From Fredinandcohnia aciditolerans (GTDB taxonomy: Bacteria; Bacillota; Bacilli; Bacillales; Bacillaceae_L), in contig QGHH01000007.1 in assembly GCA_003640645.1 (NCBI GenBank), forward strand, positions 1-64,000: 64,000 nucleotides of DNA, read 5' to 3'. Position 1 is the stretch's first letter. Each line of letters starts with the position of its first letter. The notes under the pieces were generated by a model that worked only from the letters and a program-made list of their open reading frames with translations, ran no database searches and was not told the DNA's origin. Positions 25,889 through 34,039 of this stretch are shown here, in pieces. The position numbers and the translations under genes were made by a program.

Positions 25889-26536
25889 TTACTTTTTTTC
25901 TTTAATTTCTTCAATATAGCTGTACACGGTGACTTTTGAGATATTCAGCTTCTCAGCAACTCTATCGATTGTTCCACGAATTAAGAAGATGCCTTTTTGT
26001 TCCATAAATCGAACCATCTCAACCTTTTCATCACGTCTTAGCTGTTCTACTGGTTTATTACCAATAATTTTATCTATCAAATCATTAGCTATCTCCTGAA
26101 TATGCTCTGTTTCATGCATATTTCCCTGATGTTGACTGTGTTTTGAAGGCTGATCCGGATGTTGAGGAATTAAGCTGCTTAACCAGTTTATATTTGCAGT
26201 AATTTGTGTAGTATCAATGTTAATGCAAAGGGCGCCAACGACCTTTTTGTCCTGTTCTCTAATTAATAAAGTAGAAGATTTTATTAATCTTCCATCATCA
26301 GTATGGAAATAATAATTTGCTGAATAATCATTCGTAAAATTTTGAGATAATAACACTTCTGTAACGAGATGGTTAAAGCTTTGTCCTACATTCCTTCCGG
26401 TTACATGGTTGTTAACGGTGTACACAACTGAACTTTGAGGCACTGTTAAATCATGCAGTACAACTTCGCAATCATTGCCAAATGTTTTGGCAATCACCTC
26501 TGCCACTGGAATGTACTGTTCAAGTATAGAATTCAT
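25889..26536 (-). CDS. YheO-type PAS-like/HTH regulator (DauR-like)
   Basis: A 215-residue regulator with an N-terminal YheO-like sensor domain (about residues 5-115: FGNDCEVVLHDLTVP... ADGRLIKSS-like region HTDDGRLIKSSTLLI) and a C-terminal winged HTH (GTIDRVAEKLNISKVTVYSY, about residues 185-204). DauR and relatives control D-amino-acid catabolism. It is the first gene of the operon it presumably controls, and is divergent from the symporter gene. The start at 26536 is supported by GAAAGGAA. Likely binding sites are the AT-rich repeats at 26575-26690. Confidence 0.8.
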   Translation of the reverse strand: MNSILEQYIPVAEVIAKTFGNDCEVVLHDLTVPQSSVVYTVNNHVTGRNVGQSFNHLVTEVLLSQNFTNDYSANYYFHTDDGRLIKSSTLLIREQDKKVVGALCINIDTTQITANINWLSSLIPQHPDQPSKHSQHQGNMHETEHIQEIANDLIDKIIGNKPVEQLRRDEKVEMVRFMEQKGIFLIRGTIDRVAEKLNISKVTVYSYIEEIKEKK

Positions 26537-26574
26537 AAGTAAATTCCTTTCATTAGGTCTGTTCAATTAAAATA

Positions 26575-26690
26575 TATATAATTTTTTATATAAAATCAAT
26601 ATTTTTTTATATATAAAAATTAGAGTTAACGCTTATTATAAATAATTTAATAAATTTATATTGACTATTTATATAATTTTTTATATAAAA
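26575..26690. promoter_or_regulatory. Divergent promoter with identical 21-bp operator-like repeats
   Basis: The sequence TATATAA-TTTTTT-ATATAAAA occurs identically at 26575-26595 and 26670-26690, 95 bp apart, and a degenerate version lies at about 26598. Each is close to a palindrome. The second copy overlaps a plus-strand promoter, TTGACT (26661-26666), 17-nt spacer, TATAAA (26684-26689), for the symporter gene. The first lies just upstream of the regulator start. This suits a regulator acting on both directions. Confidence 0.55.
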
Positions 26691-26732
26691 AGAATAAGCA
26701 GTGTATAAGTTTATATATTTTTTATCACAAAA

Positions 26733-26746
26733 TGTAAGCGGTATCA
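26733..26746. promoter_or_regulatory. cre (CcpA) box upstream of the DAACS symporter
   Basis: TGTAAGCGGTATCA fits the cre consensus TGWNANCGNTNWCA at all defined positions. It is about 37-45 nt downstream of the predicted transcription start for the symporter gene, a typical roadblock position. Confidence 0.6.
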
Positions 26747-26854
26747 TAATAAGGGGGGATTTAAGGAATTTAGCAACATTTTTCACCTATTATTTTCTTA
26801 ATCTTAAAGTATATATTTAAGGGCGAGGCAACTTGTCCTACAAAGGAGGTTCTT

Positions 26855-28075
26855 ATGAGAAAAATTGGTTTGCTTTCACAAATTTTAATTGCTTTTGTAA
26901 TTGCTATTATTGTTGGTGCTATCGTTGGACCGAGTATTGAGGTTGTTAGACCTCTCGGTGACTTATTCTTGCGGATGATCAAGTTTATTATCGTTCCTTT
27001 AGTTCTAGCTTCCCTTGTAGTGGGTGTGGCTGGTACGGGAGACATCAAAAAAATCGGTCGTATGGGTGGCATCACATTCTTTTATTATATTTTAACCACT
27101 GCATTCGCTGTCACCATCGGATTAATTCTTGCAAATATCTTTTCTCCAGGTAAAGGTTTAAATATTGATTCAACAGTTGACAAAGTCGAGCCATCCGAGG
27201 CACCGGGGGTAATTGATACCTTGTTAAATATTATCCCCACTAATCCAATTGCTTCATTAGTAAACGGTGATATGTTGCAAATCATCTTCTTTGCCATCTT
27301 CCTTGGCCTAGCAATTACAATTTTAGGAGATAAAGCAAAAACAGTTTATAACTTCTTTGATGAACTTGCTGAAATTATGTATAAAATTACTGGTATCGTA
27401 ATGAAATTGGCTCCAATCGGGGTTTTCGGTTTAATTGCGCCAACTGTTGGAGAATATGGGGTTTCAGTACTCCTTCCACTTTTAAAGGTAATTGTAGTCG
27501 TTTATCTCGGATGTATACTTCACGCTGTAATAACTTACTCAACCTCTGTTAAACTTTTCGCTAACATGAATCCACTTAAATTTTTTAAAGGAATCGCACC
27601 TGCTAGTCTCGTAGCATTCAGCACAACAAGTAGTTCAGGAACTCTGCCAATAACAATTAAAAACAGTGAAGAAAACCTTGGTGTTTCTAGAAAGGTAAGT
27701 AGCTTTGTTCTTCCGTTGGGAGCCACCATAAATATGGATGGAACCGCATTATACCAAGGGGTATGTGTGTTATTCATCGCACAGTTTTTCGGATATGATC
27801 TCTCATTCGCTCAACAGTTAACCATTGTACTAACAGCAACTCTTGCTTCAATTGGTACAGCAGGTGTACCAGGGGCTGGGTTAATCATGCTTACGATGGT
27901 TGTGACTTCAGTTGGACTTCCAGTAGAAGGTATTGCTCTCATTGCAGGAATTGATAGAATCCTAGATATGATTCGTACTTCTATAAATGTCACAGGGGAT
28001 GCCTCCGCTGCTGTTGTAGTTAATGCGATTGAGGAAAAGCGAGATATTAAAATATCAAATCAAGTAAGCGTATAA
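26855..28075 (+). CDS. Dicarboxylate/amino acid:cation symporter (DAACS, GltP/GltT-like)
   Basis: A 406-residue DAACS transporter with the family motifs: STTSSSGTLPITIKNSEENL (serine-rich hairpin HP1, about residues 257-276), NMDGTALYQGVCVLFIAQFF (about residues 288-307) and the HP2/TM8 region GVPGAGLIMLTMV... DRILDMIRTSINVTGDASAA. It imports glutamate, aspartate or C4-dicarboxylates with cations. AAAGGAGG precedes the ATG. The position next to an aspartate-racemase-family gene and across from the D-amino-acid operon suggests uptake of an acidic amino acid, possibly a D-form or hydroxyaspartate (inference). Confidence 0.9.
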   Translation: MRKIGLLSQILIAFVIAIIVGAIVGPSIEVVRPLGDLFLRMIKFIIVPLVLASLVVGVAGTGDIKKIGRMGGITFFYYILTTAFAVTIGLILANIFSPGKGLNIDSTVDKVEPSEAPGVIDTLLNIIPTNPIASLVNGDMLQIIFFAIFLGLAITILGDKAKTVYNFFDELAEIMYKITGIVMKLAPIGVFGLIAPTVGEYGVSVLLPLLKVIVVVYLGCILHAVITYSTSVKLFANMNPLKFFKGIAPASLVAFSTTSSSGTLPITIKNSEENLGVSRKVSSFVLPLGATINMDGTALYQGVCVLFIAQFFGYDLSFAQQLTIVLTATLASIGTAGVPGAGLIMLTMVVTSVGLPVEGIALIAGIDRILDMIRTSINVTGDASAAVVVNAIEEKRDIKISNQVSV

Positions 28076-28096
28076 TGATATATAGTGAAAAGAATA

Positions 28097-28145
28097 AGGT
28101 TGTTGGAGATTTGTATAGTAAATCTTCAACAACCTGTTTTTATAA
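28097..28145 (+). terminator. Terminator between symporter and racemase genes
   Basis: AGGTTGTTG pairs with CAACAACCT, and an inner AGATTT pairs with AAATCT; GTTTTT follows. The racemase is then expressed by readthrough or its own promoter. Confidence 0.75.
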
Positions 28146-28157
28146 GGCGGGGATTAC

Positions 28158-28838
28158 ATGACCAAAAAAACACTAGGTATATTGGGCGGAATGGGGCCGC
28201 TTGCCACTGTTGATTTAATGACTAAAATCATTGCATTAACACCGGCTCAAAAAGACCAAGATCACATTCATATGATTGTTGATAACTACCCACAAATACC
28301 GGACCGGACCGAAGCCATATTGGGTAAAGGTACGAGCCCCCTATCTTTTATGATTGATTCCGCAAAACGATTAGAAGCAGCAGGGGCAGATTTCATTGCA
28401 ATAGCGTGCAATACTGCCCACTATTATGTAGATGACATTCAAGATTCAGTCAACATCCCGATAATGAGCATGCCTAAAGAAACTGTAAAATTCATAGACA
28501 CAGCCGGCTTTAAAACAATTGCATTGTTAGCTACCGACGGGACAATTTCAACTAATTTATACCAAGAGTCACTTCGAAAACGGGGATTTACTGTTGTGGT
28601 ACCGGACAAACTTACACAAGTGAGCATCATGGAAGGAATTTATGCTGTAAAAAGTGGAGATCTTAACAAAGGAAAAAAACTATTCCTTCATGCATCGAAA
28701 ACAGTCATCGAACAAGGGGCGGAAGCAATAATAGCAGCTTGTACTGAAATCCCGCTCGTGTTAAGTGTATTAGACGGTACTAGCCTGATAGACCCGACAC
28801 AAATCTTAGCGAAAAAAATTGTAGAAGCCAGTATATAA
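28158..28838 (+). CDS. Aspartate/glutamate racemase-family protein
   Basis: A 226-residue PLP-independent racemase. The N-terminus LGILGGMGPLATVDL, first catalytic cysteine IACNTAHYY (about residue 84) and second cysteine AACTEIPLVL (about residue 195) are typical of aspartate racemases (RacD/YgeA). It interconverts L- and D-aspartate or a related acid. AAGGCGGGG precedes the ATG. The neighbouring symporter and D-amino-acid catabolic genes support a role in acidic D-amino-acid use. Confidence 0.85.
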   Translation: MTKKTLGILGGMGPLATVDLMTKIIALTPAQKDQDHIHMIVDNYPQIPDRTEAILGKGTSPLSFMIDSAKRLEAAGADFIAIACNTAHYYVDDIQDSVNIPIMSMPKETVKFIDTAGFKTIALLATDGTISTNLYQESLRKRGFTVVVPDKLTQVSIMEGIYAVKSGDLNKGKKLFLHASKTVIEQGAEAIIAACTEIPLVLSVLDGTSLIDPTQILAKKIVEASI

Positions 28839-28903
28839 ACAAATAACATGAAATCTTAACCAAGCACCCTCCTCTACTTGTATCACAACTCTTTTGGTAT
28901 GAT

Positions 28904-28967
28904 AATGGGACAGAGGGACAGGTCCCGTGTCCCACCTTGAAAAGTTGGTCGGACACGGGCATTGTAC
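28904..28967. repeat. GGGACA-type dispersed repeat, copy 5
   Basis: TGGGACAGAGGGACAGGTCC continues to CGTGTCCCA, followed by a diverged second half (GGTCGGACACGGGC). The two halves are closer together than in copies 2 and 3. It lies between the racemase and Lin0512 genes. Confidence 0.7.
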
Positions 28968-28994
28968 CAAACATAATAAAGAGGTGTGTATTTG

Positions 28995-29354
28995 ATGGAA
29001 CAATTAATGTTTATTGAAACAGGAATGGGAATTGATGTTCATGGCCAGAACATTACGAAGGCAGCCGTTCGGGCCGTAAAAAATGCAATTCATTTTAATT
29101 CAATGCCAGGAATTCGATCTGTACTACCAGGCAATAGCTTAGACAATATGGTCGTGAACGTAAAGCTAGCGGTCCCTTGTGATAAAGAGGCATTGGATAT
29201 CAATGCAGTTAAAGAGTGTATGCCGTTTGGAAAAGTGTCAGTGGAAATTATGGATGGTGGAATGCTAACAACAAGTGGCATCGTCATCGAGGAAAAAGGC
29301 GATCAAAACGATTTAATGTACATAGTGGTTGCTTCAGTTGAAGTTGGGTACTAA
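28995..29354 (+). CDS. Lin0512-family protein
   Basis: A 119-residue small soluble protein of the Lin0512 family, a conserved but uncharacterised group. It is recognised by LMFIETGMGIDVHGQNITKA (about residues 4-23) and NSMPGIRSVLPG. The ATG at 28995 is preferred to an in-frame GTG at 28986, because GAGGTG ends about 8 nt before it. The two halves resemble an alpha/beta sandwich of the pterin- or cyclohydrolase-like kind, but I cannot assign a function. It lies between two GGGACA repeats. Confidence 0.75.
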   Translation: MEQLMFIETGMGIDVHGQNITKAAVRAVKNAIHFNSMPGIRSVLPGNSLDNMVVNVKLAVPCDKEALDINAVKECMPFGKVSVEIMDGGMLTTSGIVIEEKGDQNDLMYIVVASVEVGY

Positions 29355-29428
29355 TGGGACACAGGGACAGGTCCACTGTCCCTCACCCAAAAAAGTGGAT
29401 CAAGGGACCTGTCCCCTTGACCCACTTA
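29354..29428. repeat. GGGACA-type dispersed repeat, copy 6
   Basis: TGGGACACAGGGACAGGTCC continues to ACTGTCCC; the second half is a palindrome around GGGACCTGTCCC flanked by GATCAA and TTGACC. It starts at the stop codon of the Lin0512 gene and may act as a bidirectional terminator for the two converging genes. Confidence 0.75.
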
Positions 29429-29445
29429 ATGTCTTCTTTTATAAA

Positions 29446-30621
29446 CTATTTGTTTAGGTATGCCCAAGCGTATTGAGCGTAGAGCTCTGCCCCTGTGACC
29501 ATTGCATCTTCGTCGATGTTGAATTTGCCGTGGTGGTGTGCCCATTGAGTGTCTTTTTCCGGATTACCTGAACCAACTAAGGCAAAGCAACCTGGGACTT
29601 CATCCAGGTAGAAACTGAAGTCTTCACCGCCCATTGTGGGCTTTTCTTCATAAAGTACTTCTTTTCCAAATGCTTCAGCTGCAACTTTCTGTACGAGCGT
29701 TGCACTTTCTTCACCATTAATGACAGCCTGTGTGCCACGGATATAGTCTACTTCAGCGCTTGCTCCGTAAATTGCAGCAACCTGTTCTGCATACACCTGG
29801 AGCTGCTTTTCAATATGATCACGAACTTCCGGATCAAAACAACGAACGGTTCCTTCAATTACTGCATTTTCAGCAATTACATTAAAGCGCGTGCCCACCG
29901 TCATTTTTCCAACCGTTAATACAGCTGATTTTTGAGGGTCAATCGTTCTTGAAACAACAGATTGAACATTCATCACAAAGGATGAGGCAACTATTGCGGC
30001 ATCGATGCAATCCTGTGGAATTGCCCCATGTCCCCCTCTTCCTTTAAATTTCACCGTAAAAATATCTGCTGACGCGAACGAAGGTCCAGGGTTGCAGGAC
30101 ACTTTGCTTGTTGGCATTTGTGACCAAATATGCATTCCAAATACATTATCGACTCCCTCAACCGCTCCTTGTTTCACCATTTCTAAAGCGCCTGTTGCCA
30201 CTTCTTCAGCCGGTTGGAAAATCAAGCGGACATTGCCTTGCAATTCCCCTTTTATGTCATTCAATGCCTTTGCAGCAATGAGTAGCATTGCAGTATGAGA
30301 ATCATGGCCACATGCATGCATTTTTCCTTTTGTCTTAGAGACATATGGCAAATCCGAATTTAATTCTTCAACAGATAAAGCGTCCATATCCGCTCTCAAT
30401 GCTACAGTTTCTCCTGGTTTTCCGCCCTTTATTTCTCCGATAACACCTGTCGGACTTGTTTTACGATACTCGATTCCTAGATCATCAAGATATTGTGCTA
30501 CAAAAGCAGATGTGTTGTACTCTTCCCAAGACAATTCTGGCTCACTATGCAACTTCCTACGGATAGCTGTTAATTCTTCACTATAATGCTCGATTGCTTG
30601 TTTTACTTTTTCATTTACCAT
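29446..30621 (-). CDS. M20-family amidohydrolase / N-acyl amino acid hydrolase
   Basis: A 391-residue metallo-aminoacylase of the M20D group (hippurate hydrolase, IAA-amino acid hydrolase, YxeP-like). Metal and catalytic blocks are visible: ALRADMDALSVEE (about residues 74-86), HACGHDSHTAML (about residues 102-113), QPAEEVATGA, FGMHIWSQMP and GGEDFSFYL near the C-terminus. It cleaves N-acyl amino acids or small peptides. The ATG at 30621 is favoured because GGAG lies 9 nt upstream; an earlier ATG at 30636 has no ribosome-binding site. It follows a permease gene by 52 nt, probably one operon. Confidence 0.9.
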   Translation of the reverse strand: MVNEKVKQAIEHYSEELTAIRRKLHSEPELSWEEYNTSAFVAQYLDDLGIEYRKTSPTGVIGEIKGGKPGETVALRADMDALSVEELNSDLPYVSKTKGKMHACGHDSHTAMLLIAAKALNDIKGELQGNVRLIFQPAEEVATGALEMVKQGAVEGVDNVFGMHIWSQMPTSKVSCNPGPSFASADIFTVKFKGRGGHGAIPQDCIDAAIVASSFVMNVQSVVSRTIDPQKSAVLTVGKMTVGTRFNVIAENAVIEGTVRCFDPEVRDHIEKQLQVYAEQVAAIYGASAEVDYIRGTQAVINGEESATLVQKVAAEAFGKEVLYEEKPTMGGEDFSFYLDEVPGCFALVGSGNPEKDTQWAHHHGKFNIDEDAMVTGAELYAQYAWAYLNK

Positions 30622-30673
30622 GCTATTCAACTCCATTTACATCATTATTTGCAGTTAAAAGGTTATTTAAGTT

Positions 30674-31870
30674 TTATAAAAATGATACAAATACTCCAGC
30701 TAGAATGACTGAAACGATTGTCACTGTAATAAATCCACCAACGAGCATCGGCGGTAACATATGACTAGTTAATACTTCTCTTTCTTTTTCATCCTTCGTC
30801 AATGAGTTAATAACTTCATTTGTGATAATATAATCAGCCGGAAAGCCATATAAGGCTGTTAGTGATACAGCAAATGCCATGTGTTTGCTGACTTTGAGTA
30901 ATTTTCCTACGATGAATGAAAAAACATACATCCCGATCACGGCTAATCCAATTAAAACCACAAGAGGAGTTAAAATTTCAAGCATCATCCCAGGTGTTGC
31001 ATTCTTGAGCCCATCAAAAACAAAAAGCATTAACCCCATAATCGCTAATCCGAATCCATTTGCCTTTTGTAGTGAGTGTGTTTCTAGGAAACCAATGCTC
31101 TTTCCGATTACCCCGAAGAGTAAGCACAGAACAAGAGCATTCACAGTCACAACCGGTGCTAATAAAGTTGAAACTAAATAAGCAAGATATCCAACAACTG
31201 CTAATCTCAAAAACTTGAAATATTCAGTATTATATTTTTCTGGAATTTTATCAATCCACTTAATCTTTGGAGCAGTTTCGGAAGTTGCCGCAACTTCTGC
31301 TTTTACTTCTTCCACTTTTGACAGCTGACCACTGCGATATTGCTGTAATAGTTTCTTTCCTTCTTTTTTCAAAACAATTGAAGTAATTGGGTAGCCTGCA
31401 AAACCTTGCATCACATAGATCACAATCGCAAAAACAGATAAGCTTGTAAGTCCTGCATTCGCAGCACCTTCTGACATGATTAATGCCGAAACAAGTCCTC
31501 CAACTAATGGTGGAATAGCAACGATTACTGTTTGTAAATCAAAAATGAATGTTCCAATTCCAAAAAGAATCGCAATAATCCCTAGAATACCAGATAAAGC
31601 GATTAAAATTGTTTTCCACTGTGCCATTAATTCTTTAAGTGATAATAATGTACCCATATTTACAATTAATAGATACATCAACATCGTAGCTACAACAGAT
31701 GGAATACCTGCTAATGCGACAATGTCTTGCGGAAAAAAGGTCCAATATCCTACTAGAAATAAGACTGCACACACAAATACGGAAGGTATCCATGCTTTTG
31801 TTTTTATAGAAATAAAGTCTCCGATAAAAAGTACGATAAGTAAAAGAACTAAAGCTAGCATTTGAGACAT
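30674..31870 (-). CDS. GltS-like polytopic permease paired with the M20 enzyme
   Basis: A 398-residue membrane protein with about 10-11 spans in two halves around a charged central loop (residues 170-205). Two similar helical-hairpin-like stretches (PPLVGGLVSALIMSEGAANA and TALYGFPADYIITNEVINSL) suggest an inverted-repeat Na+/solute symporter of the glutamate-symporter-like type. It does not match a family I can name with certainty. Its operon position before the amidohydrolase suggests uptake of the acylated amino acid or dipeptide that the enzyme cleaves (inference). Confidence 0.6.
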   Translation of the reverse strand: MSQMLALVLLLIVLFIGDFISIKTKAWIPSVFVCAVLFLVGYWTFFPQDIVALAGIPSVVATMLMYLLIVNMGTLLSLKELMAQWKTILIALSGILGIIAILFGIGTFIFDLQTVIVAIPPLVGGLVSALIMSEGAANAGLTSLSVFAIVIYVMQGFAGYPITSIVLKKEGKKLLQQYRSGQLSKVEEVKAEVAATSETAPKIKWIDKIPEKYNTEYFKFLRLAVVGYLAYLVSTLLAPVVTVNALVLCLLFGVIGKSIGFLETHSLQKANGFGLAIMGLMLFVFDGLKNATPGMMLEILTPLVVLIGLAVIGMYVFSFIVGKLLKVSKHMAFAVSLTALYGFPADYIITNEVINSLTKDEKEREVLTSHMLPPMLVGGFITVTIVSVILAGVFVSFL

Positions 31871-32123
31871 TATAAGTTCAACCCCTTTTTTGTTAATTGT
31901 TTTTATTTTTTAAATATAATAACATCTCAATGATAGAAATGAAAGATTTTTTTGAAAATAATTGAAATACCAAGTAATTACCAACTTATCATTCTTTTAT
32001 TATCTTTATTTATTGTATGCGTTTACTATTTTAATATATATATATTTAACAAATCCTAACACCTCTTAAAAAATTTTAAATGGTTATTCTAAGTCATGGC
32101 ATTCGTTCGGATTGCTTCCAACC
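31871..32123. other. Promoter region of the permease operon
   Basis: About 250 nt, very AT-rich, with no gene. A degenerate cre-like piece TGTATGCGTTTACT lies near 32016, two mismatches from consensus. The sequence TATATATATATTT occurs near 32035. Confidence 0.35.
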
Positions 32124-32484
32124 GATGAAGGACTTTACGCGCTCGAGCTCTGCTCGTTCGGGACTTCATTCACTCGATGAAGGACTCTACACGATCGGAC
32201 TCCGCTCAGGCGGGACTTCATTCACTCGATGAAGGACTCTACACGCTCGGACTCCGCTCAGGCGGGACTTCATTCACTCGATTAAGGACCCTACACGCTC
32301 GGACTCCGCTCAGGCGGGACTTCATACACCTGATGAAGGACTCTACAAGCACGCACTTCGCTCGTGAGGGACTTCATACATCTGATGAAGGACTTTACAA
32401 CCACGCACCCCACTCGTGCGGGACTTCATCCACTCGATGAAGAACTCTACGCGTCGGTCTACGCTCAGGAGGGACTTCATCCTT
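32124..32484 (+). repeat. 52-bp tandem hairpin array 3 (7 units)
   Basis: The marker GATGAAG (once GATTAAG) starts at 32124, 32176, 32228, 32280, 32332, 32384 and 32436, an exact 52-bp period. Each unit has the hairpin CTTCAT-N7-ATGAAG followed by a GC-richer spacer (acgctcggactccgctcagg in the central units). The sequence is unlike arrays 1 and 2, but the period and hairpin-plus-spacer design are the same. A spurious frame runs through part of it. Confidence 0.95.
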
Positions 32485-32533
32485 AAAGCAGAAATAGACG
32501 ATATGTATTATGTTGAAGGCACTCATTTCTCAC

Positions 32534-32566
32534 AAAAAAAAGAGATTGGTTCATTACCAATCCCTT
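32534..32566 (-). terminator. Terminator after the YdhK-like gene
   Basis: GATTGGT and ACCAATC form a stem with a 5-nt loop, flanked by AGA/CCT. On the minus strand eight Ts follow. Confidence 0.75.
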
Positions 32567-32587
32567 TATAATCAATAACTATGTTCA

Positions 32588-33205
32588 TTATTCAACAGGT
32601 GAAAGTTCGTCTTCGGTGACCCACTTATGATTCTTTATCTTTTCTCCGGTGGCTTTATCGGTGAAATCCACCATATAAACAGTTTTTTGTTCAGTTGTAT
32701 CAATGGTTGCCTTAGCACCTTTCATGCCTTCCATATGATCAGCATTTAACACAACTTCATCGCCTGGTTTATAAGGTTCAGCACCTGCATTTTCAATTTC
32801 TTCGTGAACCACCCATTTATGATTTTCTACTGGTTCACCACCATTTGTTGGAGTATATGTAACTGAATAGACTGTTGTAGTGAAGGCTCCTGATACTGTT
32901 GCTTCAGCACCATTCATCCCTGGCATATGATCCGCATGCATGATCACTTTACTACCAACTGGATAGGTTGGATTTTCTGCCTCCTCTAAACCTTCCGGAA
33001 CCTCGTCAGAACCTGAGTGATGCATACCTGAATGATCCATTTCCTTATTAGAATCAGATTCTCCTCTATTATTATCCATAATTTCATGTGTGTCAGATTC
33101 TGTATCCGCATTTTCATTAGGTTTTGTTTCTTCATTCCCTGCACATGCGGCTAAAAGGAAAAACAACAATAATGAAGATAATCCTAATAATCCTTTTTTC
33201 ATCAT
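32588..33205 (-). CDS. ydhK: YdhK-family lipoprotein (two DUF1541 repeats)
   Basis: A 205-residue lipoprotein. The signal peptide ends in a lipobox LLAAC (cysteine 21). A low-complexity Asp/Glu/His/Met-rich linker (MDHSGMHHSG) follows. Two DUF1541 repeats come next (about residues 80-137 and 140-202), each with HADHMPGMNGAEATVSGA-like and VENHKWVVHEE-like halves. YdhK proteins occur with copper or other metal-stress genes, and the His/Met-rich linker fits metal binding. It is downstream of the cstR operon but separated by a terminator and by the palindrome at 33287, so probably has its own promoter. Confidence 0.85.
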   Translation of the reverse strand: MMKKGLLGLSSLLLFFLLAACAGNEETKPNENADTESDTHEIMDNNRGESDSNKEMDHSGMHHSGSDEVPEGLEEAENPTYPVGSKVIMHADHMPGMNGAEATVSGAFTTTVYSVTYTPTNGGEPVENHKWVVHEEIENAGAEPYKPGDEVVLNADHMEGMKGAKATIDTTEQKTVYMVDFTDKATGEKIKNHKWVTEDELSPVE

Positions 33206-33286
33206 TACCTTCCTTTCAAACTTAGTTAACTGTCCATATTAAATTATCAATAAAATGTGCAGCTTTTATGCAATCATCATAGGACT

Positions 33287-33310
33287 AATTTAGTATTTTT
33301 ATACTAAATT
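33287..33310. promoter_or_regulatory. Perfect 10-bp palindrome upstream of ydhK
   Basis: AATTTAGTAT and ATACTAAATT flank a TTTT centre, a perfect 24-bp inverted repeat about 82 nt upstream of the ydhK start. It could be an operator, or a second terminator for the cstR operon. The controlling protein is unknown. Confidence 0.5.
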
Positions 33311-33322
33311 CCACAAAAGAAA

Positions 33323-33346
33323 AAAAGACCCATCCAGGTCTTTTAT
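33323..33346 (-). terminator. Terminator at the end of the cstR operon
   Basis: AAAGACC and GGTCTTT form a stem around CATCCA. On the minus strand the T-run TTTTTTTCTTTT follows. It overlaps the stop codon of cstR. Confidence 0.7.
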
Positions 33347-33603
33347 CTACTTCTAACAAGCAGTTCCACTGCTTCTTTAACTAATTCTTCTGTATTTTCC
33401 CCTTTTTCATCTGCTTCTCTTACACATGAAACGAGGTTCGAGCTTACAATCACACCAATTGTACGATCGATTGCAGTCCTAGATGCAGACAACTGAGTTA
33501 TTACATCCTTACAATCTTTATTTTCTTCCATCATACGTAAAATGCCACGTAATTGTCCTTCGATACGTTTAATTCTATTTTTTACCTTTTCATCATATTC
33601 CAT
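33343..33603 (-). CDS. cstR: CstR-type persulfide-sensing repressor
   Basis: An 86-residue protein of the CsoR/RcnR (DUF156) helical-bundle family. The two sensing cysteines are at residues 31 (NKDCKDV) and 60 (LVSCVRE), the same positions as in CstR. The copper-ligand histidine of CsoR is replaced by asparagine (SSNLVSC), which points to persulfide rather than Cu(I) sensing. CstR represses sulfide-detoxification genes until it forms disulfide or trisulfide links. It is the last gene of the sulfur operon, with matching ATACCC/GGGTAT-type palindromes upstream. Confidence 0.85.
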   Translation of the reverse strand: MEYDEKVKNRIKRIEGQLRGILRMMEENKDCKDVITQLSASRTAIDRTIGVIVSSNLVSCVREADEKGENTEELVKEAVELLVRSR

Positions 33604-33639
33604 GAAAAGACCCCCTCTCTTCCAGGTTTAAAGTAACGT

Positions 33640-34005
33640 TTATGTGACCGCATATTTACGACAGAATTTACGAGAATCGATTATTGAATATCCACTTACT
33701 CGAAATCCTTTTCGTCTTAAAATTCGTATGGCAACATTTTTCTCAAGTCTTGATGATGCCACGCCATGAACCTTTTTATCAGGTATTTCATAACCATACC
33801 TTGCCAAATAGGCGACAGGAATATTAATAGAACTCTCGATTACTTCTTTGTATGAAATATTATAGTCTCTTACATCTATAACCTCAATATTCGTTAAGTC
33901 CACTTTTAACACATCTTTGCAGTGTATTCCGATTATAGGAAAGTACCTTTTGTATAGTTCCCATACTATAAATAGTAGCAAAAGACTACATAAAATCAAA
34001 TGCAT
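33640..34005 (-). CDS. Membrane-anchored rhodanese-like protein lacking the active cysteine
   Basis: A 121-residue protein with an N-terminal membrane helix (LILCSLLLLFIVWELY) and a rhodanese-like domain. EVIDVRDYN and INIPVAYLARYG fit the rhodanese fold. The active-site loop expected at CxxGxRS reads HGVASSRLEKN (about residues 80-90), so the catalytic cysteine is missing. It cannot be an ordinary sulfurtransferase; a scaffold or sensing role, or decay, is possible. AAGGAGG precedes its ATG, and it sits within the cstR operon. Confidence 0.65.
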   Translation of the reverse strand: MHLILCSLLLLFIVWELYKRYFPIIGIHCKDVLKVDLTNIEVIDVRDYNISYKEVIESSINIPVAYLARYGYEIPDKKVHGVASSRLEKNVAIRILRRKGFRVSGYSIIDSRKFCRKYAVT

Positions 34006-34039
34006 ACAAACCTCCTTCCTAATAAGTTGGAATCACTAT

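Noticed and set aside
32177-32440. 87-residue ORF in array 3
   Set aside because: Repeat-derived open frame without ribosome-binding site.
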